Shown: positions 7,701-17,892, counted from the first letter of the stretch. The stretch is 64,000 nt of DNA from Enterococcus sp. BWR-S5 (GCF_016745255.1 NZ_JADOEQ010000003.1:62001-126000); one strand, 5' to 3'. Numbers and translations are program-made. Notes: a model not told the origin generated them from the letters alone.

Positions 7701-8750
7701 ATGAAGACGCTATTCATTTTATCGTTATTCAAGCAGGGTTACAAGATAAAAGTATCCACGCTTTACCATTTACTCAAAGGAAAAAGAACCGTCTCAGTAT
7801 TGATGAACGGCTTCCTATTTGATAATTTTTCCTATTTTCATTTATTTCCTACTCTAAAAGAAGAATCATTCTATCACTTGCTGCAGGAGTTGACAGATCA
7901 GGGCTTTTTGGTTTGGGAAAAAGAGACAATGGAGGCTGAAATTACAGATGCCGGGAGACAGCATTTACTTGAGCAAGAGGCGGTTGTTATTCCGTACATA
8001 AACCATTTAGATGGGTATAAATACGCTAAAACTGAAGAGGAAATGTGGCGCATGCTGCAATTTTTGGTACAAGTAGCATCGAATTTATCCTATCAAAACA
8101 AACAGTACATTCCTTTGGAGGCTTCGCCTCGCTATCAGGTAAAAATGAAGGCTCTTGTATCCGAAATTAACAAGCAGGCAATTGGTTTGAGCATGCGAAA
8201 GGAATGGCAAAGTGTTTTAGAAGTATTATCTGAAGGAGAGGCTGATTTTATTGCTCAGCAATTTTCCGGTTACCAAATAAATGGGAAGGCAGAACAACAG
8301 CTTTTGTCAGATGCAGATAGCTTCAAACGAACAATGTATCGAAAGAATACCTATCACCATCTATTTCATTGTATTGAAGCTTTGCCTCAAACGGCTATTC
8401 TACAACGAGCGATAAAGGAAGAGCTGGAAAAGAACAAAAATCAAAGCATGCTGCAAACAAAGGAACTATGGCAAAGCGGCTACTCGTTAACGGAAATCGC
8501 TCAAATGCGACAGATGAAGCCAAGTACCGTTAACGATCACTTCCTAGAAATGGCAATGAGTGAAGAAGTAGAGATGTTGGAGGATTTTCTGCCGGAAGAA
8601 ACTAAAATACAGCTTCAACAGCTTCCGCCACCTTGCCAGAGTTGGCGCTATGCTGAATTAAGGCAACAGTTTGAGCTGGACTATTTTTCTTTCCGACTCT
8701 ATCAAATTGTGCAAATCAAGAAAGAACGTGGGAAATATTATGGAGCTTGA
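7701..8750 (+). CDS. ypbB: YpbB-like helix-turn-helix protein
   Basis: 349-aa protein resembling Bacillus YpbB, which is encoded directly upstream of the short RecQ helicase. The only clear domain is a C-terminal helix-turn-helix (about residues 250-285, LWQSGYSLTEIAQMRQMKPSTVNDHFLEMA) like the RQC-type HTH found in longer RecQ proteins. The last 11 bases overlap recQ. This suggests it supplies a DNA-binding partner function to the neighbouring helicase, which is an inference from context. Confidence 0.78.
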   Translation: MKTLFILSLFKQGYKIKVSTLYHLLKGKRTVSVLMNGFLFDNFSYFHLFPTLKEESFYHLLQELTDQGFLVWEKETMEAEITDAGRQHLLEQEAVVIPYINHLDGYKYAKTEEEMWRMLQFLVQVASNLSYQNKQYIPLEASPRYQVKMKALVSEINKQAIGLSMRKEWQSVLEVLSEGEADFIAQQFSGYQINGKAEQQLLSDADSFKRTMYRKNTYHHLFHCIEALPQTAILQRAIKEELEKNKNQSMLQTKELWQSGYSLTEIAQMRQMKPSTVNDHFLEMAMSEEVEMLEDFLPEETKIQLQQLPPPCQSWRYAELRQQFELDYFSFRLYQIVQIKKERGKYYGA

Positions 8751-10170
8751 GCAACTATTGCTTCATCATTTTGGCTATCCGTCGTTTCGAGATGGGCAGC
8801 GTGAAATTATTGAAGCATTGATAAATAGAGAAGATACGTTGGCTGTACTTCCAACAGGGACAGGAAAGTCACTTACCTACCAATTTATGGGGCAGGTACT
8901 GCCGCATACAGTCTTAATTATATCGCCTCTGCTTTCTTTGATGGAGGATCAGGTTAGACAGCTGCAAAAGCATGGAGAACGTAGGGTGGTTGCTTATAAC
9001 AGCTTTTTGTCCTATGAGGATAAGCAGTATGTTTTGGCACGTTTTCATGAATATAAGTTTATTTTTATTAGTCCTGAGTCTTTGATGAAGGAAGAGGTTC
9101 TTGAGCGGTTAATGAAAATGGAGCTGTCTCTTTTCGTCATTGATGAGGCCCATTGTGTTTCGCAGTGGGGAGTGGATTTTAGACCAGAATATGTTAAAAT
9201 AAAAGACGTGTTAAAAAAATTAGACTTTCCTTTGACATTGGCACTGACTGCAACAGCTTCACTGCATGTGCAGGAGGAAATCAAAGAGTATTTATTCAGA
9301 GAGGCACTAACTGTCCGCTCGTTTATCTATTCTGTTAATCGAAAAAATCTTTCATTGATTGTTGAGCAGACAGACGAAAAGGAGCCCTTGCTTTTAGACT
9401 ATCTGACAAAGCAACGCAGGAAAGGGATTGTATACTGTACTGCAAGGAAGACGACGGAGTATCTGGCAATGACTATTCAGAGTCAAACAGGGATTCGAAC
9501 GGCATTTTATCATGGAGGACTGACTGCGGGTGAGCGAAGTAAGATACAGCAGCAGTTCATTGGAAATGAAATCGATGTGTTATTTGCGACAAATGCCTTT
9601 GGTATGGGCATCGATAAGCCGGATATTCGTTTTGTCATTCATCATGATTGCCCGGCCAGCATGGAAAACTATGTACAGGAAATAGGTCGTGCAGGCAGAG
9701 ACGGACTTCCGGCAACAGTAATACTATTATATAAAAATGGCGATGAAGCAATTCATCGATTTTTCAGAGATGAAGTCCAAGAGGAGCTGAAGGTGCTTCA
9801 GCAGCTGATAGATGGGGGCAGTGAGTTCTCTCCGGAGCTTATTGAGTCAATGAGTGAGATTCAGCAGAAATGGCTTCAAGGCTATCTGAGCGGCTCCTAC
9901 ACATTAGATGTCTTAAAGGAACGATTGCAGAAAAAGCATCGGGAAAAATATTATCAACTCACGCAGATGTTGGAATACATCCACACAAAAGAATGTAGAC
10001 GCGGGTTCATTATGCAGTATTTTTCTGAAACAGCACAAAGTGAAGAGAATCAGTGCTGCGATAATTGCGGATTAATTATGAAGATAGCAGAAGAAGATGG
10101 GCACATAGAAGAAAAATCCAGACAAAATTGGCAGGATATATTAATAAGATTATTTAAAGAAGAAAAATAA
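8740..10170 (+). CDS. recQ: ATP-dependent DNA helicase RecQ (short form)
   Basis: Superfamily 2 3'-5' DNA helicase, 476 aa. Walker A LPTGTGKS, the DEAH box in FVIDEAHCVSQWG, motif V/VI FGMGIDKPDIRFV..EIGRAGRDG and the zinc-binding region (CRRGFIMQYF...CCDNCG) are all visible. There is no HRDC domain, so this is the RecS-like short form. ATG 8740 gives MELEQLLLHHFGYPSFRDGQ, a normal RecQ N-terminus; the open frame upstream overlaps ypbB and is unlikely to be translated. The ypbB overlap implies coupling. Confidence 0.92.
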   Translation: MELEQLLLHHFGYPSFRDGQREIIEALINREDTLAVLPTGTGKSLTYQFMGQVLPHTVLIISPLLSLMEDQVRQLQKHGERRVVAYNSFLSYEDKQYVLARFHEYKFIFISPESLMKEEVLERLMKMELSLFVIDEAHCVSQWGVDFRPEYVKIKDVLKKLDFPLTLALTATASLHVQEEIKEYLFREALTVRSFIYSVNRKNLSLIVEQTDEKEPLLLDYLTKQRRKGIVYCTARKTTEYLAMTIQSQTGIRTAFYHGGLTAGERSKIQQQFIGNEIDVLFATNAFGMGIDKPDIRFVIHHDCPASMENYVQEIGRAGRDGLPATVILLYKNGDEAIHRFFRDEVQEELKVLQQLIDGGSEFSPELIESMSEIQQKWLQGYLSGSYTLDVLKERLQKKHREKYYQLTQMLEYIHTKECRRGFIMQYFSETAQSEENQCCDNCGLIMKIAEEDGHIEEKSRQNWQDILIRLFKEEK

Positions 10171-10244
10171 TCCGCTTTTTATCTCTGCATACACAAGCAA
10201 GCTATGTTATAATATCAAACGATACGATTTTAGGAGGAAAGACA

Positions 10245-10775
10245 GTGAGCAAAAGAAATAACAATAAACCAACTGAGGCGCATGAACCTTGGGAACAATC
10301 TATTTATGATACTAAGGATGATGCCGGACACTCAAGAATCGAAAAACGACAGTACAAAAAAGGAAATACAGTCTTTTTGACGATCTTGGTTTTCTTATTA
10401 TTAATGATCATTGCCTTACCTATAGGAACTTTTTGGTGGGTAGCAAGAGATAAGCCAAGCGAAAACAAAGGTGGTACAGCAACAACAACATCATCAATCG
10501 CAGCTTCTTCTACACAGGAAAGCTCAGCTCCGACTTCATCTACACCACAGGAATCGTCTGCAGCAGACCCAAATGCAACTCCTGAAGAATCAGTAGAGGA
10601 TCCAAATGCAACACCGGAAGCGGAGACGGATGCTGTATACGCGGAAGTCCAAGCTGGTGAAGGATTTAGACAGGTTGCCGAACGATATGGTGTGACCGTA
10701 GAACAGATTCTAGAATTGAATGGATTAACAGCAGATGCTGTTCTGCATCCGGGAGATTCATTGCGAGTACAATAA
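10245..10775 (+). CDS. Membrane-anchored LysM protein
   Basis: 176-aa protein with a charged cytoplasmic N-terminus, one membrane helix (about residues 44-66), a Ser/Thr/Ala/Pro-rich linker containing the repeated units DPNATPEES and DPNATPEAE, and a C-terminal LysM domain (VQAGEGFRQVAERYGVTVEQILELNGL). It is expected to bind peptidoglycan on the outer face. The start is GTG 10245, 7 bases after AGGAGG (10232-10237); TATAAT at 10208-10213 is a likely -10. Its position between recQ and cmk resembles other Firmicutes. Confidence 0.85.
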   Translation: MSKRNNNKPTEAHEPWEQSIYDTKDDAGHSRIEKRQYKKGNTVFLTILVFLLLMIIALPIGTFWWVARDKPSENKGGTATTTSSIAASSTQESSAPTSSTPQESSAADPNATPEESVEDPNATPEAETDAVYAEVQAGEGFRQVAERYGVTVEQILELNGLTADAVLHPGDSLRVQ

Positions 10776-10793
10776 GAAGTATAAAAACAATGC

Positions 10794-10993
10794 AGGACTG
10801 GGATAGCTACATTATCTCAGTCCTTACTATTGGATACAGGGGCTTTTTCATCGGTATTGACCTTTTGGGGGAAGAAGGCTGATGGAAGCCGCAGATAAAT
10901 AAAAGCAGCGCAGTCTACTAACTTGGATACTGAGAGTGCTGCATATTTTAGATGAACAGTCAACGAATGGCGTTATGAACTGTTCAGCTTTTT
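10794..10993 (+). promoter_or_regulatory. Structured leader upstream of cmk
   Basis: Three hairpins can be drawn: 10794-10805 with 10813-10824 (12 bp, one G-U), 10905-10909 with 10938-10942 extended by CAGT/ACTG, and TGAACAGT (10953-10960) with ACTGTTCA (10979-10986) followed by GCTTTTTT. The last looks like an intrinsic terminator or attenuator ending 19 bases before the cmk start. I do not recognise a known riboswitch class; no T-box motif is present. The first hairpin may end the LysM transcript. Confidence 0.5.
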
Positions 10994-11011
10994 TGGAGAG
11001 TGGAGAGAATG

Positions 11012-11689
11012 ATGAAAAAGATAAGTATTGCTATTGATGGTCCGGCATCTTCCGGAAAAAGTACAGTTGCTAAAATATTAGCAGAAAAAATGAATTATAT
11101 TTATTGTGATACCGGTGCGATGTATCGGGCAGTCACCTATTTAGCTATCAGCTCTAAAACGAATTTGGAAGATGGACCTGCTCTTTGTGCGCTACTTTCA
11201 AAACATTCGATTTCTTTTAAGCAGCAAAGTGACGGTCAGTTAGTATTTGTTGATGAGGAAGATGTGACAGAAGCGATTCGTCAACAGGATGTCACAAACT
11301 CTGTGTCTATTGTCGCTGCTCACGGCGAGGTCCGTGAGAAATTGGTAGAGCTGCAGCAGACCATTGGTAAAAAGGGCGGCATTGTTATGGATGGCCGTGA
11401 TATCGGAACAACTGTCTTACCTGATGCTGAAGTAAAAATATTTTTAGTAGCCAGTGTGGAAGAACGTGCAGAAAGACGCTACAAAGAGAATATCTCTAAA
11501 GGAATTGAAACAGACTTTGAAACACTGAAAAAAGAAATTGAACGAAGAGACCGTATTGACTCAACGCGTGAAGTATCGCCTCTTGTTCAAGCTGAGGATG
11601 CTGTTCGAATCGATACAACAGGGATGTCAATTTCTGAAGTTGTTGAGGCAATTGAAGCAGTGATTTCAGAAAAATTAGGTTTAGATTAA
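11012..11689 (+). CDS. cmk: Cytidylate kinase
   Basis: Phosphorylates CMP and dCMP with ATP. The P-loop GPASSGKST (residues 10-18), [12 protein letters not shown] and the DGRDIGT motif define Cmk; 225 aa is normal. Two adjacent ATGs (11009 and 11012) and a GTG at 11000 are possible starts. 11012 is chosen because it gives [18 protein letters not shown], the usual N-terminus, with GGAG at 11002-11005 well spaced. It is followed by rpsA, the standard arrangement. Confidence 0.92.
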   Translation: MKKISIAIDGPASSGKSTVAKILAEKMNYIYCDTGAMYRAVTYLAISSKTNLEDGPALCALLSKHSISFKQQSDGQLVFVDEEDVTEAIRQQDVTNSVSIVAAHGEVREKLVELQQTIGKKGGIVMDGRDIGTTVLPDAEVKIFLVASVEERAERRYKENISKGIETDFETLKKEIERRDRIDSTREVSPLVQAEDAVRIDTTGMSISEVVEAIEAVISEKLGLD

Positions 11690-11804
11690 ATAAAATATGA
11701 TATTTTAAGAGAAATCGCTTTATTTTTTGCTCGAAATCCCTTAATATTAAAGAAACAAGTCATTATTAACGAATTTTTGTTGGTGTATAGGAGGATAAGT
11801 GTTC

Positions 11805-13016
11805 ATGACAGAAGAGAAGCAAGTAGAAAACAGCAATGTAACAATGGAAGATGCGTTGAACAGCTTTCAAGAAGTGAATGTTGGCGACATCGTTAAGGGC
11901 GAGGTTTTAGCAATCGAAGACAAGCAGGTTATTGTCGGGATTGAAGGTGCCGGTGTTGAGGGTGTTGTGCCAGCAAAAGAATTATCTACTTCACAGGTTG
12001 AAGACATCAATGATTTTGTGAAATTACATGATGTTCTGGATCTGGTAGTAATCACATCAATCGGTAAGGACAAGGAAAATGGTAGCTATCTGTTGTCTAA
12101 ACGCCGCTTAGATGCGAAAAAAGTTTGGGAAGATATTGAGAAAGATTTCCAAGCTGGAAAAATCATCGAAGCCCCAGTTACAAATGTTGTAAAAGGCGGC
12201 TTAGTTGTTGATGTTGGTGTACGCGGCTTTGTTCCTGCATCAATGGTCGAAGACCATTTTGTTGATGATTTCTCTGAGTATAAAGGGAAAACAATGACAT
12301 TTAAGATTATTGAGATTGAACCTTCTGAAAATCGTTTGATTTTATCTCATAAAGCAGTTGTTGAAGCCGAGAAAGAAGAGCATAAGAAAGAAATCCTTGC
12401 TGATCTTCACGATGGAGATGTTGTTGAAGGAAAAGTAGCAAGATTGACTGACTTTGGTGCTTTTGTTGACTTGGGCGGTATTGATGGCTTGGTGCACGTT
12501 TCTGAGATTGCACACCAGCATGTTGAGAAGCCTGGTGATGTATTGAATGTTGGCGATGAAGTGAAGGTTAAAATCTTGTCAATCAATCCTGATGAAGAGC
12601 GTATTTCTCTTTCTATCAAGGAAACATTGCCTGGACCTTGGTCAGATATCGCTGAAAAAGCTCCTGCCGGTGCAGTTCTTGATGGAACGGTGAAACGTCT
12701 GACAAGCTTCGGTGCTTTTGTGGAAGTTTTTCCTGGGGTAGAAGGTCTGGTGCACATTTCGCAAATTTCTCATAAGCATATTGCTACACCGCATGAAGTG
12801 CTTCATGAGGGAGATGAAATTAAAGTGAAGGTATTGGAAGTCAATGAGGGAGAACACCGCATTGCTTTAAGTATCAAAGCTTTGGAAGCGAAGCCGGAAG
12901 TTCAGGAACAACCGAAAGAAGAAACTGAAACATATGAAATGCCGGAAGAAAGCACAGGTTTCACAATGGGCGACATTCTTGGCGACCAATTAAAAGGTCA
13001 AGGATCTGACGAATAA
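11805..13016 (+). CDS. rpsA: 30S ribosomal protein S1 homologue
   Basis: 403-aa protein with four S1 RNA-binding repeats (starting near residues 20, 105, 190 and 275, each with GxVxxVxxxGxFVxxG..GLVHxS type motifs) and an acidic tail. It is shorter than the six-repeat S1 of proteobacteria, as is usual in Gram-positives. AGGAGG at 11789-11794 lies 10 bases before ATG 11805 and only 4 before an in-frame GTG at 11799, so the ATG is preferred. A 115-base gap separates it from cmk, so it may have its own promoter. Confidence 0.92.
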   Translation: MTEEKQVENSNVTMEDALNSFQEVNVGDIVKGEVLAIEDKQVIVGIEGAGVEGVVPAKELSTSQVEDINDFVKLHDVLDLVVITSIGKDKENGSYLLSKRRLDAKKVWEDIEKDFQAGKIIEAPVTNVVKGGLVVDVGVRGFVPASMVEDHFVDDFSEYKGKTMTFKIIEIEPSENRLILSHKAVVEAEKEEHKKEILADLHDGDVVEGKVARLTDFGAFVDLGGIDGLVHVSEIAHQHVEKPGDVLNVGDEVKVKILSINPDEERISLSIKETLPGPWSDIAEKAPAGAVLDGTVKRLTSFGAFVEVFPGVEGLVHISQISHKHIATPHEVLHEGDEIKVKVLEVNEGEHRIALSIKALEAKPEVQEQPKEETETYEMPEESTGFTMGDILGDQLKGQGSDE

Positions 13017-13025
13017 AAAGTAAGA

Positions 13026-13063
13026 GTCAGGACAGAACTTGTTTCTGTCCTGACGTTTTTTTT
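13026..13063 (+). terminator. Terminator after rpsA
   Basis: Perfect 10-bp stem GTCAGGACAG (13026-13035) / CTGTCCTGAC (13045-13054) with a T-run to 13063. Confidence 0.93.
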
Positions 13064-13114
13064 AAATAAAGAAGCAGCTGAGACGTGTTATTGTCTAACT
13101 GCTTCTTTATTTTT
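13064..13114. terminator. Second, bidirectional terminator
   Basis: Arms AAATAAAGAAGCAG (13064-13077) and CTGCTTCTTTATTT (13099-13112) with A-rich left and T-rich right flanks. It backs up the rpsA terminator and can serve the converging gene on the minus strand. Confidence 0.85.
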
Positions 13115-13148
13115 ATTTTGTCACCTATTTATTCATGTTGTTTTTATA

Positions 13149-13595
13149 TTACAAATCATTGTATGAAGCTTCTTGATAAAATGTTAAAATGGAGCCATCG
13201 ACTGTAATTAACTGAGCGTATAAATTGCCGTTTTCGGCCTGTTGAATGGTGATCGTTTCTTCAGTAACCTTGTTAACTGAATCAACAAGCTTTTTCAGTT
13301 TTGTTGTTGGGATGATAGAGACGATTTCCTGACGAGGCTCTCCTTGAAGAATATGAACCTTAGCTTTTGGCTGAATGTCACCAATAGTTGAGAAATGTTG
13401 ATATGGAACAGTGTAAGCTATTGCATATGTAATTGTCTGTGCATCGTCTTCCAGTTCAATTTTTGTTAGCCATCCTAAAACAGTGTTGAACCATGACAAT
13501 GTTTTTCTGATATCCTTAGAATAATAGACACACTCCATGCCTAGGGGTAACGGACCGTTAGGAATGGATGGATTATCGAATTCCGAGTAGATCAT
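13149..13595 (-). CDS. VOC-fold-like hypothetical protein
   Basis: 148-aa protein. The N-terminal part (PLGMECVYYSKDIRKTLSWFNTVLGW, residues 17-42) resembles the first module of glyoxalase/bleomycin-resistance (VOC) proteins, and a second beta-rich half follows. Metal ligands cannot be assigned with confidence. A GGAGG-type ribosome site (CCTCC at 13605-13609 on the plus strand) supports the start. Converges with rpsA. Function unknown. Confidence 0.6.
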   Translation of the reverse strand: MIYSEFDNPSIPNGPLPLGMECVYYSKDIRKTLSWFNTVLGWLTKIELEDDAQTITYAIAYTVPYQHFSTIGDIQPKAKVHILQGEPRQEIVSIIPTTKLKKLVDSVNKVTEETITIQQAENGNLYAQLITVDGSILTFYQEASYNDL

Positions 13596-13782
13596 AGTGA
13601 GCCTCCTTTTTCTTTTATTCTATCAGTAATTATAAGGAATAATCGAATGATTTTCAAATAAGGAGAAAATATTTCCTTTTTTTAGAAAAGTCGTAGGGAT
13701 GCAGACTATTCAATACTTCTATAAAAAAATAATTGTGAAATGTCAAAATAGTAAAATTTATTTTTGAAAGTTGGTAAATAAA

Positions 13783-15300
13783 ATGATTTATGAAACAATG
13801 TTGAATAAAAACGAACGGGAAAAAATAGAGGTTTATGCGTTGCTTACCTCTTTACCGGAAGGTGTTTATAGTAAGAATGGACTTGTAGCAGAGTTTTCTT
13901 TCTCATACAATCGCTTGGGCGCAATTTTAGATGACATTCATCAAGATATTGAAGAGCTGACACAAAAAAAACTTAGTATTTTATTTGATGGAAAAGTAGT
14001 GATTTCCTCAAAATGGATTTTCTTAGATTATTATGTGACATACATCCTAAAGAATAGTATCAGCTACAAATTTCTAATTGCCTTGTTATCGGAGGAAGAA
14101 GAAAGCATTGAAGCTTTTTGTGAAACACATAATGTGAGTGAGTCTTACACCAGACGGAATACAAAAGGACTGGTTTCTTACTTGGATCGATTTGATATTC
14201 ATGTGATTATTTCTTCCGTTAGAATTATCGGAGATGAACGCTTGATTCGAATTATAATGACCTATCTTATCTGGAATTGCAGCTTTGGCGATGAGTTCAG
14301 AGAAGAATTTTGCACCATTGAGGAAATTGGTCAGGCCTTCGATCCAATCCTGCTGCTTCCTCCGAAAACGTCTGATTCTTACCGATATAGTGACAAACTA
14401 AGGCAGCTTCATGGTGAGATTATGTACAGGCGATTAGCAAAAGGGCATACGGTTGAGGATAAAAAAGAGTATGACATTTTGATAGCAGGGAACTATACAG
14501 GGAACTTCCAACCTTTACAAAAGCTGTTTGATTTATCAGAAGAAACAGCTGAAAAAGAAGCACGTTTTTTAGCATTCCTAGCCTTTTATGGGCCGACCTA
14601 TTCATTTGAAGATGACCCGCTTTTTGATGTATCCAGAGATGAGCTGAAGCATCGTTCCAGCGACATGTATCAGTTTTTTACTGAGTTCAATAAAAAAGTT
14701 CTTCATCCGTTACTTGAGAATTATCCGAATCCGGGTAGAATCACCTTACTTGAAGCAAACCTTGTCAATATTCTTTTCAACTACATGATCTTCAGACAAA
14801 GAATTCCTTTTTTTAGTCTGGTGCAACGTGAAGTTATTGAAGGGGATGAAGTTATTTTCCCTATTATTTATAGTAGGGTATATGGATTTATTGAAAGTTA
14901 TCCCTTTAGCAGCAACTGGCAAGATGGCTGCCTGAATGACATGAGCTTGATTATGTCACAGTTGATTTTACCAACGCTGAAGGAGCATCAAAAGAGTATT
15001 AAGCTGAACGTGGCTATCCTTTCAGAGGATAACTATGTCTATATCAATAATGTGAAAAGCATGCTTGCTGATTTTACTTTTGTAGAGCTGATTCCTTATA
15101 CTTTAGATAATCGCAAGAAGATTGATTTACTAGTCTATCCCTCTAAGCTTTTCCATATGAAGGACGAAGAGATTCAAACACTGACTCTGTCATTGACTTC
15201 GCTGAAGGATGACTTTTTCGGTGTTTACAATACAATGAAAACAGTTTATGAAGAAAAGCTGCAAAGATATTTTCTTGAGATATTGGAGGAACAAGCATGA
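13783..15300 (+). CDS. Mga/AtxA-family transcriptional regulator
   Basis: 505-aa regulator with the layout of Mga-type activators of streptococci and enterococci: an N-terminal winged-helix pair (SYNRLGAILDDIHQDI at about residues 41-56; SESYTRRNTKGLVSYLDRF at about 120-138 is the Mga HTH), PRD-like central helices (EFREEF..EEIGQAFDP), and a C-terminal EIIB-like segment (KLNVAILSEDNYVYINNVKSML). ATG 13783 gives MIYETMLNKNER; an upstream in-frame TTG at 13771 is also possible, and neither has a strong ribosome site. Targets unknown. The stop overlaps the next gene by four bases. Confidence 0.75.
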   Translation: MIYETMLNKNEREKIEVYALLTSLPEGVYSKNGLVAEFSFSYNRLGAILDDIHQDIEELTQKKLSILFDGKVVISSKWIFLDYYVTYILKNSISYKFLIALLSEEEESIEAFCETHNVSESYTRRNTKGLVSYLDRFDIHVIISSVRIIGDERLIRIIMTYLIWNCSFGDEFREEFCTIEEIGQAFDPILLLPPKTSDSYRYSDKLRQLHGEIMYRRLAKGHTVEDKKEYDILIAGNYTGNFQPLQKLFDLSEETAEKEARFLAFLAFYGPTYSFEDDPLFDVSRDELKHRSSDMYQFFTEFNKKVLHPLLENYPNPGRITLLEANLVNILFNYMIFRQRIPFFSLVQREVIEGDEVIFPIIYSRVYGFIESYPFSSNWQDGCLNDMSLIMSQLILPTLKEHQKSIKLNVAILSEDNYVYINNVKSMLADFTFVELIPYTLDNRKKIDLLVYPSKLFHMKDEEIQTLTLSLTSLKDDFFGVYNTMKTVYEEKLQRYFLEILEEQA

Positions 15301-15764
15301 TACAGTTAAGAAGAAGTACGCATACTGATAACGCCCAATTAGCTCGACTGAGGCGGAGGTTTTTTGAAGAAAATCATATGTTCACCGAAGAAGAGCAAAG
15401 ATTATTTGAAGAACAAACAAGAGCATTCCTGGCTGAGCATTTGGATGATACCTTAATCAGTTGGCATGCAGAAAAAGACAATCAGCTGGTTGCAGTTGCC
15501 TTTCTTGAAATTGCAGAGCGTTTGCCTCATCCTGAGCGTAAACATGGACGAACAGGCACCATCCTTAACGTTTATACAGAACAAGAATATCGAAACCAAG
15601 GAATTGCAGGGAAATTGGTTCAGCAGTTGCTTGATGAAGCTGTAAAACTTCAGCTTGATAAGGTCGAATTACTGGCTACAGCTTTAGGATATCCGGTATA
15701 TAAAAAACTGGGTTTCTCTGAATTTTCACTTTCGGATAAGAGTATGGTGAAAAAGCTGGGATAA
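15297..15764 (+). CDS. GNAT family N-acetyltransferase
   Basis: 155-aa acetyltransferase. LNVYTEQEYRNQGIAGKLVQQLLDEA carries the RNQGIAGKL acetyl-CoA loop (about residues 100-125), and the C-terminal ALGYPVYKKLGF is typical of the fold. Its ATG overlaps the Mga-like regulator stop (ATGA), so the two are translationally coupled, with GGAGG at 15285-15289. Substrate unknown. Confidence 0.8.
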   Translation: MIQLRRSTHTDNAQLARLRRRFFEENHMFTEEEQRLFEEQTRAFLAEHLDDTLISWHAEKDNQLVAVAFLEIAERLPHPERKHGRTGTILNVYTEQEYRNQGIAGKLVQQLLDEAVKLQLDKVELLATALGYPVYKKLGFSEFSLSDKSMVKKLG

Positions 15765-15855
15765 TGTTTGGTTTTCCTTGAGTTTTTCTTGCATATTCAC
15801 TGAATTATGAGGTAAACTAAACAAGATTGAAAACTGTCAAGGAGGTAGTTTTAGA

Positions 15856-17166
15856 ATGGCAAATCCAACAATAGCAATTGTCGGTCGTCCAAATGTTGGG
15901 AAATCGACAATTTTTAACCGTATTGCCGGCGAGCGTATTTCAATCGTAGAAGATACGCCAGGTGTTACAAGAGATAGAATATATGCAAAAGGGGAATGGC
16001 TGGGTCGAGAATTCAGTATTATTGATACTGGTGGGATTGATTTGGGCGATGAACCTTTTATGGATCAAATTAAGCATCAAGCGGAAATTGCGATTGATGA
16101 AGCAGATGTGATTATTTTGGTAGCCAGTGGACGTGAAGGCGTCACAGATGCAGATGAAATGGTAGCTAGAATTTTATACCGCAGTAAGAAACCGGTAATC
16201 TTAGCAGTGAATAAGGTAGATAATCCGGAAATGCGCGCAGATATCTATGAGTTCTATTCCTTAGGTTTAGGTGAACCATTCCCGATTTCAGGAAGTCATG
16301 GTTTGGGTATTGGTGATGTATTGGATGAAGCGGTTAAGCATTTTTCTACAGAGGTAGAAGAGGAAGAAGAAGGACTGATTAAGTTCAGTTTGATTGGTCG
16401 TCCAAATGTTGGCAAGTCCTCTTTAATCAATGCAATATTAGGCGAAGATCGCGTAATTGTTTCAGAGGTAGAGGGAACGACTAGAGATGCCGTTGATACG
16501 TATTTTGAATCAGCCGATGGACAGAAGTTCTTGATGATTGATACAGCGGGAATGCGTAAACGTGGGAAAGTCTATGAAACTACGGAAAAATACAGCGTAA
16601 TGCGTGCCATGCGTGCGATTGAGCGTTCTGATATTGTTTTGATGGTTCTGAATGCGGAAGAAGGAATCAGAGAGCAGGACAAAAAGGTAGCAGGCTTTGC
16701 CCATGAAGCAGGTCGTGGTGTGATTATTGTCGTTAATAAATGGGACACAATCAAAAAGGAAACAAATACGATGCGTGAGTTTGAACAAGAGATTCGTGAT
16801 GAGTTTCGTTATTTGGATTATGCGCCGATTGTCTTTGTTTCAGCGCTGACCAAGCAACGCTTGAACAAACTTCCGGAGATGATTGAAACAGTTAGTATGA
16901 ATCAAAATCTGCGTATCCCTTCAGCGGTACTAAATGATGTGATTATGGATGCTGTGGCCATCAACCCTACACCGACGGATAAGGGCAGACGATTGAAGAT
17001 TTTCTATGCAACACAGGTAGCCGTTAAGCCGCCAACCTTTGTCATTTTTGTGAATGAAGAAGAACTAATGCACTTTTCTTATTCCCGCTTTTTAGAAAAT
17101 CAAGTTCGGAATGCTTTTACGTTTGAAGGAACACCAATCAAAATTATCCCTAGAAGACGAAAATAG
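15856..17166 (+). CDS. der: Ribosome-assembly GTPase Der (EngA)
   Basis: Essential double GTPase for 50S subunit assembly. Two G domains each show GRPNVGKS(T/S) (near residues 9 and 182), DTGG/DTAG switch motifs and NKVD/NKWD specificity motifs, followed by the KH-like domain ending in RRRK. Length 436 aa is exact for the family. AAGGAGG at about 15838-15844 precedes ATG 15856. Gene order rpsA...der-hup is conserved in Firmicutes. Confidence 0.97.
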   Translation: MANPTIAIVGRPNVGKSTIFNRIAGERISIVEDTPGVTRDRIYAKGEWLGREFSIIDTGGIDLGDEPFMDQIKHQAEIAIDEADVIILVASGREGVTDADEMVARILYRSKKPVILAVNKVDNPEMRADIYEFYSLGLGEPFPISGSHGLGIGDVLDEAVKHFSTEVEEEEEGLIKFSLIGRPNVGKSSLINAILGEDRVIVSEVEGTTRDAVDTYFESADGQKFLMIDTAGMRKRGKVYETTEKYSVMRAMRAIERSDIVLMVLNAEEGIREQDKKVAGFAHEAGRGVIIVVNKWDTIKKETNTMREFEQEIRDEFRYLDYAPIVFVSALTKQRLNKLPEMIETVSMNQNLRIPSAVLNDVIMDAVAINPTPTDKGRRLKIFYATQVAVKPPTFVIFVNEEELMHFSYSRFLENQVRNAFTFEGTPIKIIPRRRK

Positions 17167-17404
17167 TGCATTCTACCACACTTTTGGTAAATGTTCAAAC
17201 ATATTAAGAGAAAACACACTTTTAAGAAAAAATCTGCTTAAAACGTGTTAAAAACCTTGCTATTACTAGCTTCCTATGATATCTTTGTTAAAGAATATTG
17301 ATCCAATTCAATATTTATATTTTATCCTTTGGACCACTCAGAGATAAAATACATTTGATGTCTATTTTAGGCATCCTATCCTTATGGAGGAGGTGAAATA
17401 ATCC

Positions 17405-17680
17405 ATGGCAAACAAAGCGGAATTAATCGAAAGCGTTGCATCTTCAACTGGTTTAACTAAAAAAGACGCAACTGCAGCGGTAGATGCTGTATTTTCAACA
17501 ATCCAAGAAACACTTGCTAAAGGTGAAAAAGTTCAATTAATCGGTTTTGGTAACTTTGAAGTCCGTGAGCGTGCTGCACGTAAAGGACGTAACCCACAAA
17601 CTGGTAAAGAAATCCAAATCGCTGCAAGTAAAGTACCTGCGTTCAAACCAGGTAAAGCGTTGAAAGATGCTGTTAAATAG
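17405..17680 (+). CDS. hup: DNA-binding protein HU
   Basis: 91-aa histone-like nucleoid protein. [30 protein letters not shown] and the DNA-binding arm [24 protein letters not shown] are canonical, including the proline that intercalates at kinks. A strong GGAGGAGGTGA precedes the ATG. The 238-base gap upstream has no gene and must hold its promoter; an inverted repeat AACAC..TTTTAAG / CTTAAAACGTGTT (about 17213-17249) lies there. Confidence 0.97.
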   Translation: MANKAELIESVASSTGLTKKDATAAVDAVFSTIQETLAKGEKVQLIGFGNFEVRERAARKGRNPQTGKEIQIAASKVPAFKPGKALKDAVK

Positions 17681-17691
17681 GACAGTTATGG

Positions 17692-17720
17692 GAACCCTTG
17701 ATTTTCAAGGGTTCTTTTTT
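17692..17720 (+). terminator. Terminator after hup
   Basis: Stem GAACCCTTG (17692-17700) / CAAGGGTTC (17706-17714), 5-base loop, T-run to 17720. Confidence 0.95.
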
Positions 17721-17892
17721 GTTTCTATGAATAGTTATGGTGATAGAAGTTTATATTACGAAAAAGTACATAGATTTTATTCTGACTGATAAAATGGAAG
17801 AAGGAAGCTGGATGTCACGTTTTTACATATGTAATTTCAGTAATGAATAAAAGAAAGCTTATGTAGCTTCACATTGTAAAGGAGGGGATTAT

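Noticed and set aside
10804-10960. TPP-riboswitch-like CTGAGAG in the cmk leader
   Set aside because: The remaining TPP consensus blocks are absent.
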